A stretch of DNA of 64,000 bases, from the NCBI GenBank assembly GCA_020310875.1, contig CM035416.1:79668778-79732777 (forward strand), in the 5' to 3' direction. Below, piece by piece: positions 49,401 to 60,307 of this stretch. This DNA comes from Ceratopteris richardii. Its lineage: Eukaryota; Streptophyta; Polypodiopsida; Polypodiales; Pteridaceae. Made by a program: the position numbers and the translations under genes. The notes under the pieces were generated by a model that saw nothing but the letters and a program-made list of their open reading frames with translations, made no database searches and was not told the DNA's origin. Position 1 is the stretch's first letter; the number at the start of each line of letters is the position of its first letter.

Positions 49401-52400
49401 CTAGCTCCAAAAAAGTGGAAATGATGCATGAGGACATAGAGCATGGACTCAATCATTATAGTCACTGTAGTTTGGACCACATGATTTGGTTAAGCTTCAT
49501 GGTAGTGTATATGGGACCATGGGGAGAGTCATGATGGATGACTCCACCACTCATAACTTTATTAGTTACTCTTTGGTCAAGAAATTGAAGATTCCTCAAC
49601 ATCCAAGTGCACATAAATACATTACACACCACATTGAGTAATAGATCAAGAAATTGATTGACAAACCTATATATACTCTCAAGTTGACTTACAATGGCCA
49701 TATCCACGAACCTATATATACTCTCAAGCTTACTCACAATGGCCCTATCCACAAACCTATATATGCTCTCAAGTTTACTCACAATGGCCCTATCCAACAA
49801 CATAAACTTGGTTCGTACCAGCATAAATGAGTAGCTTTTAATTAATCAAAGGACTTAGAGCAACCTCATACACAACTTTTGTGTATCCTTGTCCTCCTCT
49901 TTCTGTTCAATATGAGCCTTTTGGGAGAAGATTGTCCACAAAAACAATAACATCAATACTTCTGAATGGGTACTCTGATTTTTCGGAGTCAGCCTTTAGT
50001 ATGCTAATCCTGGACTGCTTGATTCGGTAATAATTGTTTTCATGTTGATTCATCATTTTTTGTCCAACTCTTGAGAAAAAAGTATTGAACTATATATGTT
50101 TCAGCTGTGAAGGATTTTAAACTGGTCTGCTCCATTTTTCTCAATGAGGCATTTATCAGGATGTTTGAAGAATGCACGCTGCGATAATTTTGTGTTTATG
50201 AGATCACAGATTGCTGGAAGACAATTGTGAATATGGATTGGGCTTACACCAAGATCTCGTTAGGTCTCTTAGTTTGCCTCTCAGAATTCACATCAGAGTG
50301 ACAAGGATGAATAAAATCAAAGACATTTTTGGTACAAAATCAAATCTCACATAATTAATAATACTGATAATATATGCATTCACATCAAGCTCTACTGCAC
50401 AGTGCATACTGACTTCTACATGCCTCACATAGATTATTTGAAAAAATATAGCAATAATTGGAAGCGAATTCCTATTTACACTGAAAGACAAAAACACAAA
50501 GACTCAAACATACTTACTCTTCATCCTCTGGCAAGGTTCCCTCTGTAGCCTTTTTTGACGACTGCATGAAAAAGGGTTTGAGATGATAAGGTCTGAAACA
50601 TTATGAAGCTATTAAAAACTCCTTACACTAATAATATCTCATCACAGCCAATTGGGTTTCAACAAGCTAGATAAAAGTAAAATTACTCTATGATGAAAAG
50701 TTATTGTAAACCTCAACTTACAGAGAGGTTCCATAAAGAGGGTCGCCGACTGCTGCCAGAGGCTGCAGTCTGCATGCTCATGTTGCGACTAGAACTTGCT
50801 CCAGAGAGAAAATTAGAAATCCCAGATCTCGGTGTTGTCCCAGGTGAAAACTTACTGTGCCAACGGGATTGATCTAACCCAAGAGTACTAGCACTTAATA
50901 TTGCACTGTCTAAATGTGTTTCATTTCGTGCTCGAAAATTTCCAAGATTTACTGATCGCGATAATACTTTAACTGATTGGCTGTGATTTATCCTGCTTGT
51001 GGCATGATGCTGACCTTCAGAATCTTCGTCTTCGAATGCCTACGATTCATTAGAAAAAACTGAATAAATGCAGTGAAATCAAACACTTGAATGTAGTGGG
51101 CTTCTATGGGAATAGTTTATGCCATTGAATTACATGATAGCATAATTTAAGGTATAAATGATTGCTAATGTAAAATAACTCGGATAATTTGTGCTGCAAA
51201 AGAAACTCTTCATGTTTCTATGGATAGCAACTCTACATAGAAACAATTTTTCAACATAGAAACATTCTTCAGATTTCAATATTTCAACTTTTTAACAAAA
51301 GCATATGTTAGCATATACCTTGCTATCATAAATGTCGCTCCCTTCATTGCCACTACTTTCACTCATACTTCCACTAAGAAGCCTGTCATGGTCTTCATCA
51401 ATGTCTTCATCCTGATTCTCCTTTCCCTCTTGAAGATCTTCCTTGTGAGTCTGCAGCACCTCTCCATCTGAGGAAGCCTCACTAGCAGACTCATTCACCC
51501 TCTCATATAATGTTGGAGAATGCCGAATATGATCCATATAGTCATCCTAGTAAGGGAGCAGAATAAAAGAAATTAACAAATAGAACAGAAACATATTCAT
51601 ACAATATCCAGAACACATTTTACATATGTGAAATAATGGACTTGAGCAGTAACTGTATTAGCATAACTTCTGCAGTTCATGTTATGACAGCAATAACATA
51701 TTACTATAGACAATTCAGACCGCAAATACAAGATCATTCTTAATATGCATCTGTAATCCAGTGATCAGCTCCACTGCCTGAGTTTCACTATTGAAATTTT
51801 GGATCTGCCTGATTGCTTAGAAACACCTACCTAGTATTTGACAATAAATCAATAGTCTCACATCACTGCAAGTTTTTCACCCCTTCAAGAATCTTAGACA
51901 TTCAAGCCTATGTCAAGGAAAATATGAAATACAACAAAGAATGATTGTCCTGGTTTCAAACTCAACTTTCACAATCCACAATCTAAGCTTTTGCTTGCAA
52001 TGCCTACTCAGAGATACACATTATAAACTTTAGAAATGAACAGCAGTACTTATAATACGAAGAATGAAAAACTTCTTTTTACATAGAATGAAAAACTTCT
52101 TTTTACATTGAATGCATGTGCAATGTCAAATAGTACCTTAAAAATTTTTTCGTACTCCTCCAAAAGAGTTGTAATAATAGCCTGGGCAGAATTAGCTGCT
52201 GCTGCTGCCGCTAGTAATTGGGCTGAATTGTCACCACTAATGTCAGAATCATCTTCGAGGCCACACTCTCCAGTTAGAAGGGGCTTCAGAAGCAATGGTG
52301 CCATACAAGCAGCCACTGCAGATGCTGTCATGCGATTTTCGGCAGAATGTGCAGCAACTTTGTGCATCATTTTCAGCACTCTACAGTCACAGATAGTGAC

Positions 52401-52837
52401 AAACTAATGCATTAGAAATTCCATAATGGAATGTTGAAGTAGGAACCTACATTTATAGATCATTGCTCACCGTTGAAGCAGCCTACGATTAGGTTCTGGA
52501 AATGTTTCTGAAACAGCAGCCCTCATAGCTAAAATTTGTGTATCTCTAGAGTCACATCCTGTTCACGAACCCTTAATCAAAATAGTCGAGCAAAAACAAT
52601 CAATAAAACTCGTTGTAGCAATAAAGGCAATTATTACTCTGTGCCTCGAGCAAAGCTGCACAGCAAGGAGTGGGAACAGGCAAAGAAGGAAGTTCTCTGA
52701 GGACATGCTGCAGAATTGAGAAAATGTTAATGGAAAAAATTAAAACATCTCAGTACGTCTTAAATGGCCTAAGAGTGGCACCTTTATGCAGTCACCTATG
52801 ACATGTGCATCCTCATCGGGTCCAAAGTGGATCTTTC
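37039..52837 (-). CDS. REN1/PHGAP-like: REN1/PHGAP-like ROP GTPase-activating protein, 3' part of gene
   Basis: Proposed exons in order on the minus strand: 52837-52782, 52707-52638, 52558-52471, 52380-52137, 51546-51319, 51039-50722, 50561-50518, 39545-39485, 39402-39319, 38745-38653, 38532-38372, 38066-38028, 37486-37409, 37332-37039. All have GT-AG borders, and the phases agree through the exon at 38532-38372. Known plant homologues have PH, RhoGAP and coiled-coil regions; they switch off ROP GTPases at the plasma membrane or on vesicles to keep cell growth polar. Visible here are the C-terminal half of RhoGAP (HVLRELPSLPVP; AVAACMAPLLL), an acidic linker, coiled coils (LEATRNELRNKIAKE; ARLQLQLQAEREL) and a tail ending RMQSVA. 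The PH domain and the arginine-finger half must lie beyond 64000 if the gene is complete. REN1 and PHGAP1/2 share this architecture, so the exact orthologue is open. Confidence 0.85.
38372..39545 (-). CDS. REN1/PHGAP-like: REN1/PHGAP-like gene: coiled-coil exons
   Basis: Four exons: 39545-39485 (LVIQRLEATRNELRNKIAKE), 39402-39319 (AKGNAALQQSLERRKQALHD, then VLEQD), 38745-38653 (VARLQLQLQAERELRTALEI) and 38532-38372 (EEIAVAEADVARLKQRVAEL). Spliced, they keep the REN1 order, e.g. SLERRK...ALEQDVGRLQ and VAQAEADIAKLEHKVDDL. This heptad-rich part forms the coiled coil that in REN1-type proteins supports dimerisation and vesicle or membrane targeting. Confidence 0.9.
39546..40950. other. Left part of the 10.97-kb intron
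   Basis: Intronic DNA of the REN1/PHGAP-like gene without recognised features up to about 40690. From about 40690 to 40950 it is probably the LTR side of the gypsy fossil that follows, because a primer-site-like TGGTATTAGAGAA occurs at about 40948-40960. Confidence 0.5.
40951..43830 (+). mobile_element. Ty3/gypsy fossil in the host intron
   Basis: In plus-strand order: a coiled, charged gag-like stretch (41105-41332), a protease-region phrase YPMILRRPWLRAKKVK (41652-41888), the pre-RT segment YKDVFALSYTNIKEAEPSLC (42178-42378), reverse transcriptase (about 42390-43050; phrases such as DYRKLNAT) and RNase H (about 43100-43515). Integrase is not seen. A diverged tRNA-Met-like primer site is at about 40948-40960. 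Broken, many breaks, old. Confidence 0.75.
43831..44239. other. Intronic spacer between two retroelement fossils
   Basis: No coding similarity recognised. May include 3' untranslated sequence of either neighbour. Confidence 0.4.
44240..47744 (-). mobile_element. Copia fossil CopC in the host intron
   Basis: In minus-strand order: gag beginning at about 47744 (MASTSSDVKNLFEIKRLEDN), CCHC/linker region (about 46990-47200), protease and gag-pre-integrase (46785-46153; ELWHKRFGHMSQKDLG), integrase (about 46190-45870; SPSVNGVAEKYNKT), reverse transcriptase (45702-45238; VKTAFLHGDLDEE) and RNase H (44909-44244; ALSTIEAEYISAIEASKEAI). A different family from CopA and CopB. I could not delimit LTRs. 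Broken, several breaks, old. Confidence 0.8.
47745..49199. other. Intronic DNA, probably the 5' side of CopC and degraded repeat
   Basis: Small frames on both strands (e.g. 48065-48627) show no domain. The part to about 48640 may be leader or LTR of CopC. Beyond it the sequence looks like degraded retroelement DNA. Confidence 0.4.
49200..49640 (+). mobile_element. Gypsy gag/protease fragment
   Basis: Two short plus-strand phrases suggest the gag end and aspartic protease of a Ty3/gypsy element: ENLCFRC at about 49236-49260 and THNFISYSLVKKLKIP at about 49545-49590, the latter resembling the protease phrase that follows the catalytic Asp. No LTRs found. Broken, old. Confidence 0.5.
49664..49798. 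repeat. Three tandem 45-bp units
   Basis: Units start at 49664, 49709 and 49754 with AACCTATATAT. Because the period is a multiple of three, a minus-strand frame (49462-49824) stays open and would encode IVSKLESIYRFV three times. The frame has no other support and I call the feature a minisatellite. Confidence 0.9.
49799..50517. other. Right end of the 10.97-kb intron
   Basis: No recognised feature. It ends at the donor GTAAGTATG of the micro-exon 50561-50518. Confidence 0.6.
50518..51039 (-). CDS. REN1/PHGAP-like: REN1/PHGAP-like gene: Ser-rich linker exon and 44-bp micro-exon
   Basis: Exon 51039-50722 (106 codons) is Ser/Arg/Asn-rich with SRWHSKFSPGTTPRSGISN, comparable to the RHWGRTPGKKN segment of REN1. 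Its donor is CTCT|GTAAGT. Exon 50561-50518 (44 bp) encodes SSKKATEGTLPEDE and ends GA|GTAAGTA. The split Glu codon is completed across the 10.97-kb intron by the exon at 39545. Ser-rich linkers of this family are phosphorylation candidates, but that is inference. Confidence 0.8.
51319..51546 (-). CDS. REN1/PHGAP-like: REN1/PHGAP-like gene: acidic linker exon
   Basis: 76 codons, in phase at both ends, borders CTAG|GATGAC and AGCAAG|GTATAT. Rich in Asp, Glu and Ser (ENQDEDIDEDHDRLLSGSMS), like the acidic stretch after the RhoGAP domain of Arabidopsis REN1. Probably disordered. Confidence 0.85.
51547..52136 (-). other. Intron of the REN1/PHGAP-like gene
   Basis: A 590-bp intron between the last RhoGAP exon and the acidic exon. 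AGAATGAAAAACTTCTTTTT occurs twice in a row (about 52062-52105). No other feature. Confidence 0.75.
52137..52837 (-). CDS. REN1/PHGAP-like: REN1/PHGAP-like gene: RhoGAP-domain exons
   Basis: Four exons: 52837-52782, 52707-52638, 52558-52471 and 52380-52137. They encode in turn FGPDEDAHVIGDCIK, HVLRELPSLPVPTPCCAALL, AMRAAVSETFPEPNRRLLQR, and KMMHKVAAHSAENRMTASAV leading into ACMAPLLLKPLL. This matches the second half of plant RhoGAP domains, including the LRELP motif and the Asn-containing helix that contacts the GTPase. The last exon ends with an Ala-rich helix and TTLLEEYEKIFK, as in REN1. Phases 0, 1, 2 and 0 follow one another correctly, and introns are 74-102 bp, normal for plants. Confidence 0.9.
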
Positions 52838-53041
52838 CTATCATATACATAAAAAAGAAGTAAAGAAAGAAAATTCAGTTGAAGTTAATCAAGATAGTCT
52901 TTCAGCTTCGCTAAATATATGCAAACAAACCAACTAATCTGTCGGAGGAAAAATATGCAGAAACCCTACAATAAGAATGATAGAATAGAAACTAAAAGAA
53001 AATCAAATAAAAAACAGTAGATATCCAGGCACGTATTTGAG

Positions 53042-53421
<380 letters not shown>

Positions 53422-53545
53422 GTGTGTGAAAAGATCACCTTTGCATTAATAGAGAATAATTTACAAGAAAGAAGAGAAGGCATTTCCTTTCCCTTCAGCA
53501 CTACTTCATACTAGCCTCCTAAAGAAACATTATCCCCTAAGGACA

Positions 53546-54907
53546 TCAGATCCTATCCAAAAAGGAAGCAATTGCCAATCTATGCTCAGCCGGCATAACA
53601 TCCATATCCAAACTCAATTTCGCCTTGGATAATGTCCAAGAGAAATGCGGCACGAACCCCTTATTCCGAAACACCATCTTATTCCTTAGCTTCCAAATAT
53701 TCCAAAGCAGGAGAAAAACGCATCTCTTTCTGACCCAATCACAAGCTTTACTACCCGAATGAAATAGGAGAAATGTGGCAGAGAAGTTGGATGGCTTGCT
53801 ACCCCATATGTTAATGAGGAAGAGATTATCCCACCATAGGACCAAAAGGCATGACGCATAGTCTCCGTATAAGAAGCGCAATGTGGACAACAAACGCCCT
53901 GTATACCATGCTTGGAAAGAAATGCCCCCAACGTGAAGTGTCCCACCGAAATCCTCCACATGAAGTCTTTCATCTTGAAAGTAAGAGATGAGTCCCAAAT
54001 AGCTGCAAACCTTGGATGCTACCAATCTCGCGTTTTGTCCATTTTCTACCTGAGATTACACTGGGAAGTAATGTCATTACGATCCACAAGCACCATTCCA
54101 CCATCTTGTATGTTTGGCAAAAAGCCAGTCCCACCAAGGATCACATGCATCAATCGAAAGAGGAATTTGAAATTGTTGCAAAAAAGGAACCAGCTGAATC
54201 CACTTAGATCTATAAGCAGGCCCTACTGTACAAGTCCGCCGAACATGAGGAAAGGATAAAAATTCCCACTTAGAATCATAGCACTTTGCAATAGTATCAA
54301 TTCCTTTATTATTAAGGTATCGCACCGCCGCACCAAGAGAGTAAGCTAGAGGCGGATTTGCTAAAAAAGACAAGTACGGAGACATTGAAGCGAAAGAGTT
54401 CCCTTCGTAACGTTGTCGCCCGTTCCATTTAAGTAAAGAAGCAGTTTTCTTAAAGCTCGTAACCAGCATGGCAAGTGTAGCGGAAGAAGTTTGTAAGGGG
54501 GCATGAGAAAAAAACTTATTCCATGCATTCATTTTCCAGGTGCCCTTGTAGTACACTTTTGCATTGTCCATGATCATCCAGAAATCATATGTCCAAAGAG
54601 GCTTAAAAACAGAAGTGATACGCATAATAAAGGCTGCCCGTCTTGCCATCATATGAGACTGAAGATGTAGGATACCTAGACCACCCTTACTTTTAGGCTG
54701 ACAGATAAAGTCCCATGATGAGAGAGCCAGAGCGCGATTGTGCGCCTTATTCCACAAGAAATTTTTGATCAAACACTCGAAGGCATACAAGTGACATTTC
54801 TTCCAGTCCAACAGCAACATGTAATACATGATATAGGGCTGTAAAAAAGGTTGTACTATCCTTATTCTAATGTGAAGTGGCCATTGTGCCGCACGCCACA
54901 GATTCAA
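53546..54907 (-). pseudogene. LINE ORF2 C-terminal region with zf-RVT finger
   Basis: Frame 54907-54077 (276 codons) follows the reverse transcriptase core and contains the conserved KSKGGLGILHL phrase of plant LINE proteins. It then moves to another frame, where KDFMWRISVGHFTLGAF and VCCPHCASYTETMRHAFW show the zf-RVT finger (53973-53686). At least one frameshift separates the two parts. Confidence 0.8.
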
Positions 54908-55967
54908 TTTCCTTTTGATTCTGCATAGTAACCCTGTATTTGGTCTTTAGTTGAAACACTCATTCCCAACGGATACCCCAGATGTGGGAAAATGACACCA
55001 CATTCAATTTTACGCCCCTGCCAGGACGGAAAATGAAAATGCCGCGCAGAGATATTGATGAGAGCCGACTTCCCCATATTAATGTTTAATGCCGATGCTT
55101 TCGAAAAGGGAGTCAGTGAATCAAGTATACGTTGAATATTCACTTCACAAGCCTTTGCGAATAGAAAAGTATCGTATGCGAAATCCACTGCTATGTGCTT
55201 ATTTCCGTGTAATGAAACTCAATGAATAAATCTTGATTCCATTTTAGCTTGCAAGAGAAAAAACATCGGATTAGAGGCCATTGCATAAAAAAGAGGACTA
55301 AGAGGGAAACCTTGACGCACTGATCGCTGAACTGGAAAGGGTGCAGAAAGCCTTCCATTAATTTCTACTTGGAAACGCTGTCCTGAGAGAGCAAATATAT
55401 AAGACGGCAGAATTTAAGCCCGAAACCAAGTTTCTTGAGCGTCGCAGCAATAAAATCCCAATGCACTCGATCAAAAGCCTTTTCAAAATCAATTTGCATG
55501 CCAACCACTTCCTGACCAGATGTCGAAGCATGTTCCATCAAAATTTGAGTAAAGAGAATGTTATCATAGATCGATCTCTTGTGAACAAATCCAATCTGGG
55601 AAGAGTGTACTAGCCTATGAATAAATGGCTTATGCCTAAGCGCGAAAATTTTAGCGAAAATCTTGTAGATAATAATCATCATTGAGATAGGCCTCCAATC
55701 ACCAATCCGTTTAGGTAATTCCACCTTGGGGATAAGTTTAATTTTCCCTTGCTTGAACGAGTAGGGCATTTTTTGGTCCCTCCAAATTTCATTGCATATA
55801 TCAAGGAGCAGCGCCTTAAGAGAAGGCCAGAAGGTGAGAACAAATTCTTTAGAAAGACCATCCAAACCAGGAGCCTTCCCATTCTTAAGAGAGCCAAGAG
55901 CCAAGAAAATTTCTTCTTCTGTTATGGAAGTTTCACTAGCAGCTCTGCCGTCCGCGAGTCCAAGCAC
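54904..55967 (-). pseudogene. LINE ORF2 reverse transcriptase core
   Basis: Frame 55967-55365 (200 codons) holds the non-LTR RT motifs NGKAPGLDGL, KLIPKVELPKRIGDWRPISM, SQIGFVHKRSIYDNIL and MQIDFEKAFDRVHWDF. The catalytic box follows in another frame (55188-54904) as DFAYDTFLFA, where Tyr replaces the first Asp of the usual FADDT. The frame change and this substitution mean the enzyme is dead. Confidence 0.85.
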
Positions 55968-56582
55968 TGAGGAGTATGAGAAAGAGCTTCATGAAGCACT
56001 GCAAACCAAGAGTCATCCGAAGAGTAAGAGGCAGCAAACAAGTTTCTATAATGATCCGAACAGGCATCAGCTATAGAGTTCCCCTCACGCAGCTCTTTAT
56101 CCCCAATTTCTAGCGAAGAAATATTATTTGCAGCTCACTTAGCTCGTAAGAAATCAAAGAAATATCTAGAGGTAGCATGTAAATCATTGACGTCCATGCA
56201 TCTGGCTCGAACTTTAGCAGAGTGTATAGCATTGTTTTTCGTGTAATGCAAGCATCTGTAAGCGTCACATAGGCGCGAGTACTCCCTCAAAGAGAGTAAA
56301 TGCCCCATATCCACCTTTTCAGTTAACGAGAGAATAACATATTCAGCCAAAACTTTAGCTTCTTTGATAACCCTGGAAAAATACTTCCCACAATCCCGAA
56401 TTACATCTTGCATACCCGCTACCAGGGCTTCCCATTTCAAAGAAGCAAAAATCTTTAAGGTAAGCACTTGCTGAATAAGATTCTCAACCTTAGCTTTAAA
56501 CACTGACGTTTGAATCCATGCATGGCTAATTCTCAATGGAATCCTTTGAAGTCTGTCAGGAATACTGGCTGTCCAATTTGAG

Positions 56583-57306
56583 TCAACAAGATGTAACACA
56601 AGAGGACTGATCTGAAAGTAACATGGTGGCATCAACCCACATTTTGGAAGCAGGGGAGAGGGTAGAAATATGAGAGTAGTAGCACCCGTCCAACCTACTC
56701 ATCACCCTCTTATGCGATCTAGAGTGAAAAGTATAACGAATAGAATGGCCCCCTGTAAATCCCCTTAGATCTTTACAATTTAAGGAGTCCAAAATTTCAT
56801 TCCACAATCACTTTTCCCGCGATGAGATTAAAGAAGGGGAAGTTGTACAGTCTATATCCATCTTAACCATGTTGAAGTCACCGGACATTACGATACGAGC
56901 ATTTTTCCCACAATTGAAGCTGTTCAAAAGAGCGAATCGCTTGCAGAATGTTTTCCCAGTTTTTAACCCTCTCCGCCGAAGAATTCGGAGCATACACATT
57001 AATGCAGATGTAGGATATTTCATGCGTCACAATATGAATGATTAAAAATCTTCCTTGAGGATCATCAAATAACACTTGATGTGGGATATCTCTTCTGATA
57101 ATGAAAAGACATCCTGAATAACCATATTTAAGACCATTATAACACATCTGAAAATCTCTAGTGTGTAAAAGCATTCCCGCATGATCGTGCTTTTTATGTT
57201 CTTGGATCGCCACCACATCCAACTGGTGTCTGATAATCCATCTCCAAAGCCTTGTCCATTTCCCGTATTGTCTTAAGCCTTGAATATTCCAAGTGGCTAG
57301 CTTCAT
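56583..57306 (-). pseudogene. LINE ORF2 apurinic-like endonuclease
   Basis: Starts MKLATWNIQGLRQYGKWTRL at 57306. It contains VVAIQEHKK, whose Glu is a catalytic residue of the APE-like fold, then YGYSGCLFIIRR and YICINVYAPN. It shifts frame near 56880-57000 and continues in 57023-56808 (IVMSGDFNMV) and 56807-56583. The start overlaps the ORF1 stop by ATGA. Confidence 0.85.
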
Positions 57307-57407
57307 GACGTTGACAAGACATTATGGGAAGAATCCATGCGAGCCAATGCCGGAGCTAAATCTTGAAGTACAATATCCATATTCTCATAATATTCTGCCA
57401 TGTGATC
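57303..57407 (-). pseudogene. 3' end of LINE ORF1
   Basis: The last ~34 codons of ORF1 (DDHMAEYYENMDIVLQDLAP, then ALARMDSSHNVLSTS and stop). They are cut off from the rest of ORF1 by the hAT insertion at 57416. The target-site copy is 57408-57415. Confidence 0.75.
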
Positions 57408-57415
57408 GTCAGAAG

Positions 57416-57512
57416 CAAGGTTGTTAGCAACGTTTTCGCAACGTCCAAGGCAACGTGTTGCTAACGCGTTAGCAACATCGCAACGTTTGGGCCTGGACGT
57501 TGCGAAAATGTT
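57416..57512. repeat. hAT left terminal and subterminal repeat cluster
   Basis: Many GCAACG/CGTTGC motifs, among them the perfect 20-bp palindrome GTTGCTAACGCGTTAGCAAC at 57457-57476. Such clusters are the usual binding sites for hAT transposase. Confidence 0.8.
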
Positions 57513-57817
57513 GCGAATCATTTCTTTTTTTTTTTTAATTTTTTTTTGCAAATATAGTAACCTAGATGTATATTATAGTATATATATATATAATATGTAT
57601 TATATAGTATGTATTATGTTAATTTAGGTAATATGTATTGAATATTTAATATTTATGATTCATTCCAAATTCCCGAATCCCTGTTCAATGAAGTGATGGA
57701 AGATGCACAATGCACATTGCACATGTATGATGTTAGAATTTACAACTAATCATTATCATGACTTAATGACTCATTCTAAAATTCAAATTCACAATGCACA
57801 TTCAAGCAACTTAGTAA

Positions 57818-57913
57818 CTTAGTACTTACTAGTAACTACTTAGTACTTACTACTTAGTAGTACTTACTACTTAGTAGTACTTACTACTTAGACTTTAGTA
57901 CTTACTACTTAGC
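57818..57913. repeat. Palindromic ACTTAGTAGT-type repeat in the hAT 3' region
   Basis: The phrases ACTTAGTAGT and ACTTACTACT alternate several times, so the strand can fold back on itself. Non-coding. Confidence 0.8.
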
Positions 57914-58385
57914 AATGTTCATGACACATGTTGGAACTTGGCACCAGTGACCAGGCAATTGCATTGTTTTCAAGAATCAAACTTCAAAGCATCTCATATG
58001 ACATCAGAGTCCAGACAAATACTATTATATACAACTTACAAGTAACATTGAAAAACAAACTTCAAAGAATTATAATTTATGACAAAAACATGTGAAAAAA
58101 TCAACCTCATCTCAAAATTATGACACTGGTGACTGTCATGACTCATAACTCATATGTGATATCAGAATCCAATGTCCATAATACATATACATCAATGATC
58201 ATACCAGTAACCATCATCCATGTCACATGATACCACTAAGTAGTCAAAGTTCAAACAATAAACTGCAGTGTCAATAATACAATGATCAATCAATATCAAG
58301 TAAATCATAAGTCATGACTCATAATATCATAATACATATGACATGTCACATGAGCAGTCATCAATCCTCAAAATCCTCTGAGTCA

Positions 58386-60013
58386 CTAATAACTATCACC
58401 ATCAGCATCATCATCACTATCATCATCATCATCATCATCATGTGGTGCTCGACTAATAGATGCCTCCATCCTACTAGTAGATGGACCTGGTACACTGTGT
58501 GCTCTATGACTAGAACGAGTCCGAGATGCCCTCGTATCATGTTGTGGCACTGTCAACTCCTGATAGAGCATGTCATATAGATCAAGGTCCTCTGCCGGAA
58601 TGCTAGGTATAGCATGGACCCTCTCTATATCAAGCTCATTGACGTTCACCCGCCGCACCTCTGCTGAGTGGCCACCACGCTCCAATAAACGCAAGTTGCA
58701 GTGGCAATAGACAAGCCGCTCCAACTGCAATGTAGATAGTCTATTCCTCTTCTTTGTATGGAAGAGGGCCCATGTACTCCAATTCCTTTCACATGGACGC
58801 ACTACAATCTTGTGAAAGTATTCGGATGGCTAACTTTCTCTGCAAGATAAAAAAGAAAGAGTTCATTAATAAGAGGAATGACTCATGAGACAAAGTTATA
58901 ACGTATTAGTTAAAGACTCAAAAGGAAATTGGAATGACTTACTAGCTCAGGTGTACCAACACCGTATCTCTCTCACCATGTCACACGCATCAACTGCATG
59001 CTTCTCAAGCATGCCGTGTCTCTACCAAAAAGTCCTTCATTATTCTGAAACTGGGTGAGCTGAAGCTCCAACTTCCCACGTAGCTCCACATCAGAAGGTC
59101 CATACAATCTATCTACATAGTCATTCCAAGCAGTCACAAGCTCCATATCCAATGACTGTGATGCATATCTCCATAAAGGATGTAGTAGATTGGCCATCCC
59201 ATGTATAGGGCGATGGAACCAATCCCACCTCTTCCTCCATATTCCTTTTATTTCCTCTATCCTATGGATAAAAAACAAATCAAGTTAGAAAACAATAAGA
59301 TTTAAGAATGTTGAAGAGTCAAGACTTGAAAGTTGAACATGAATGCTCATACAAAAAATAAAATATGGTTACCCAAGTTTCAACTTACCTCTCCAATGTC
59401 AAATAAGGACATCTCTGTATAGACTCTCCGACACGATCCATGAACTCATAAACAAGTCCAAGTGTGCAGCCCTCTCTATCTGCTATGCGTATGAGTGAAT
59501 ATAAGGGGTGTAAGGCCCGCACTAATCCCTCCACATCCCTCTAAAAGCTGTCATCCAAACATGTGCGTCGTACAAGCTTTGCCTTTGGACTAGTATGTCC
59601 ATCCCAAGCTAACCAATCAGGTGATACAACTGTCTGCATCAGTGCTTGCCTCACTCTTAATAATCTTTCCATGACTATGCACATGTATGCAAATCTGGTC
59701 TTCGCGGGCTTCACCAAATCAATATCACTGTGAGACCGAAATATAGCAAGCAATTTTGGTCTCTTTGTGAACAAAGAGACCACTTTTATGCAAGTGGTAA
59801 AAATGGTGTAAATCCATGGTATCTTCCCCACATACTCTTTCAGCAAATCAATGCAATGGGAAGCACACGGTGTCCACACAATAGAGGGGAATTCTTCTTC
59901 TAGAAGCTTGCCCATAGCCACACAATTACTTCCATTATCTGTGACCACCTGGACTACCTTTTCTATACCAATGTCCATGATAGCTTGACGGATATGGTCA
60001 TAAATGAACCGAC
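58386..60013 (-). pseudogene. hAT transposase, C-terminal exon(s)
   Basis: After the acceptor AACAG|GTCGG at 60013 the frame reads RFIYDHIRQAIMDIGIEKVV and continues QVVTDNGSNCVAMGK, the DDE-type core that follows DUF659, down to 59541. Pieces at 59278-58973 (RKRWDWFHRPIHGMANLLHP) and 58802-58386 continue the protein. The last piece ends in an Asp-rich tail encoded by a CAT/ATC repeat. Stops near 59540 and between later pieces indicate decay or unrecognised introns. Confidence 0.75.
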
Positions 60014-60118
60014 CTGTTTACATATAACACAATGAATCATTAATCAATTGATAAATTATAATTTATCTTGACCTGTGCATGTGCCATGTGCATGTGCATG
60101 TACATACATACATGCCAA

Positions 60119-60185
60119 TGCACATTGCACATGCACATGCACATGCACATGCACATGCACATGCACATGCACATGCACATGCACA
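60119..60185. repeat. CACATG array in the hAT intron, copy 1
   Basis: About eleven units of GCACAT within intron 60307-60014. The homologous array at 61897-61951 is two units shorter. The frames seen through it are repeat artefacts. Confidence 0.88.
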
Positions 60186-60307
60186 TAATACATTGCACAT
60201 GCACAAGTGACAATGCACATGCACATGCGAGATGCCACATGCATGATTGATGATTGGCAATTGCACAATCAAATATAAACTGAAAATTCAGAAATCAGTT
60301 CACTCAC

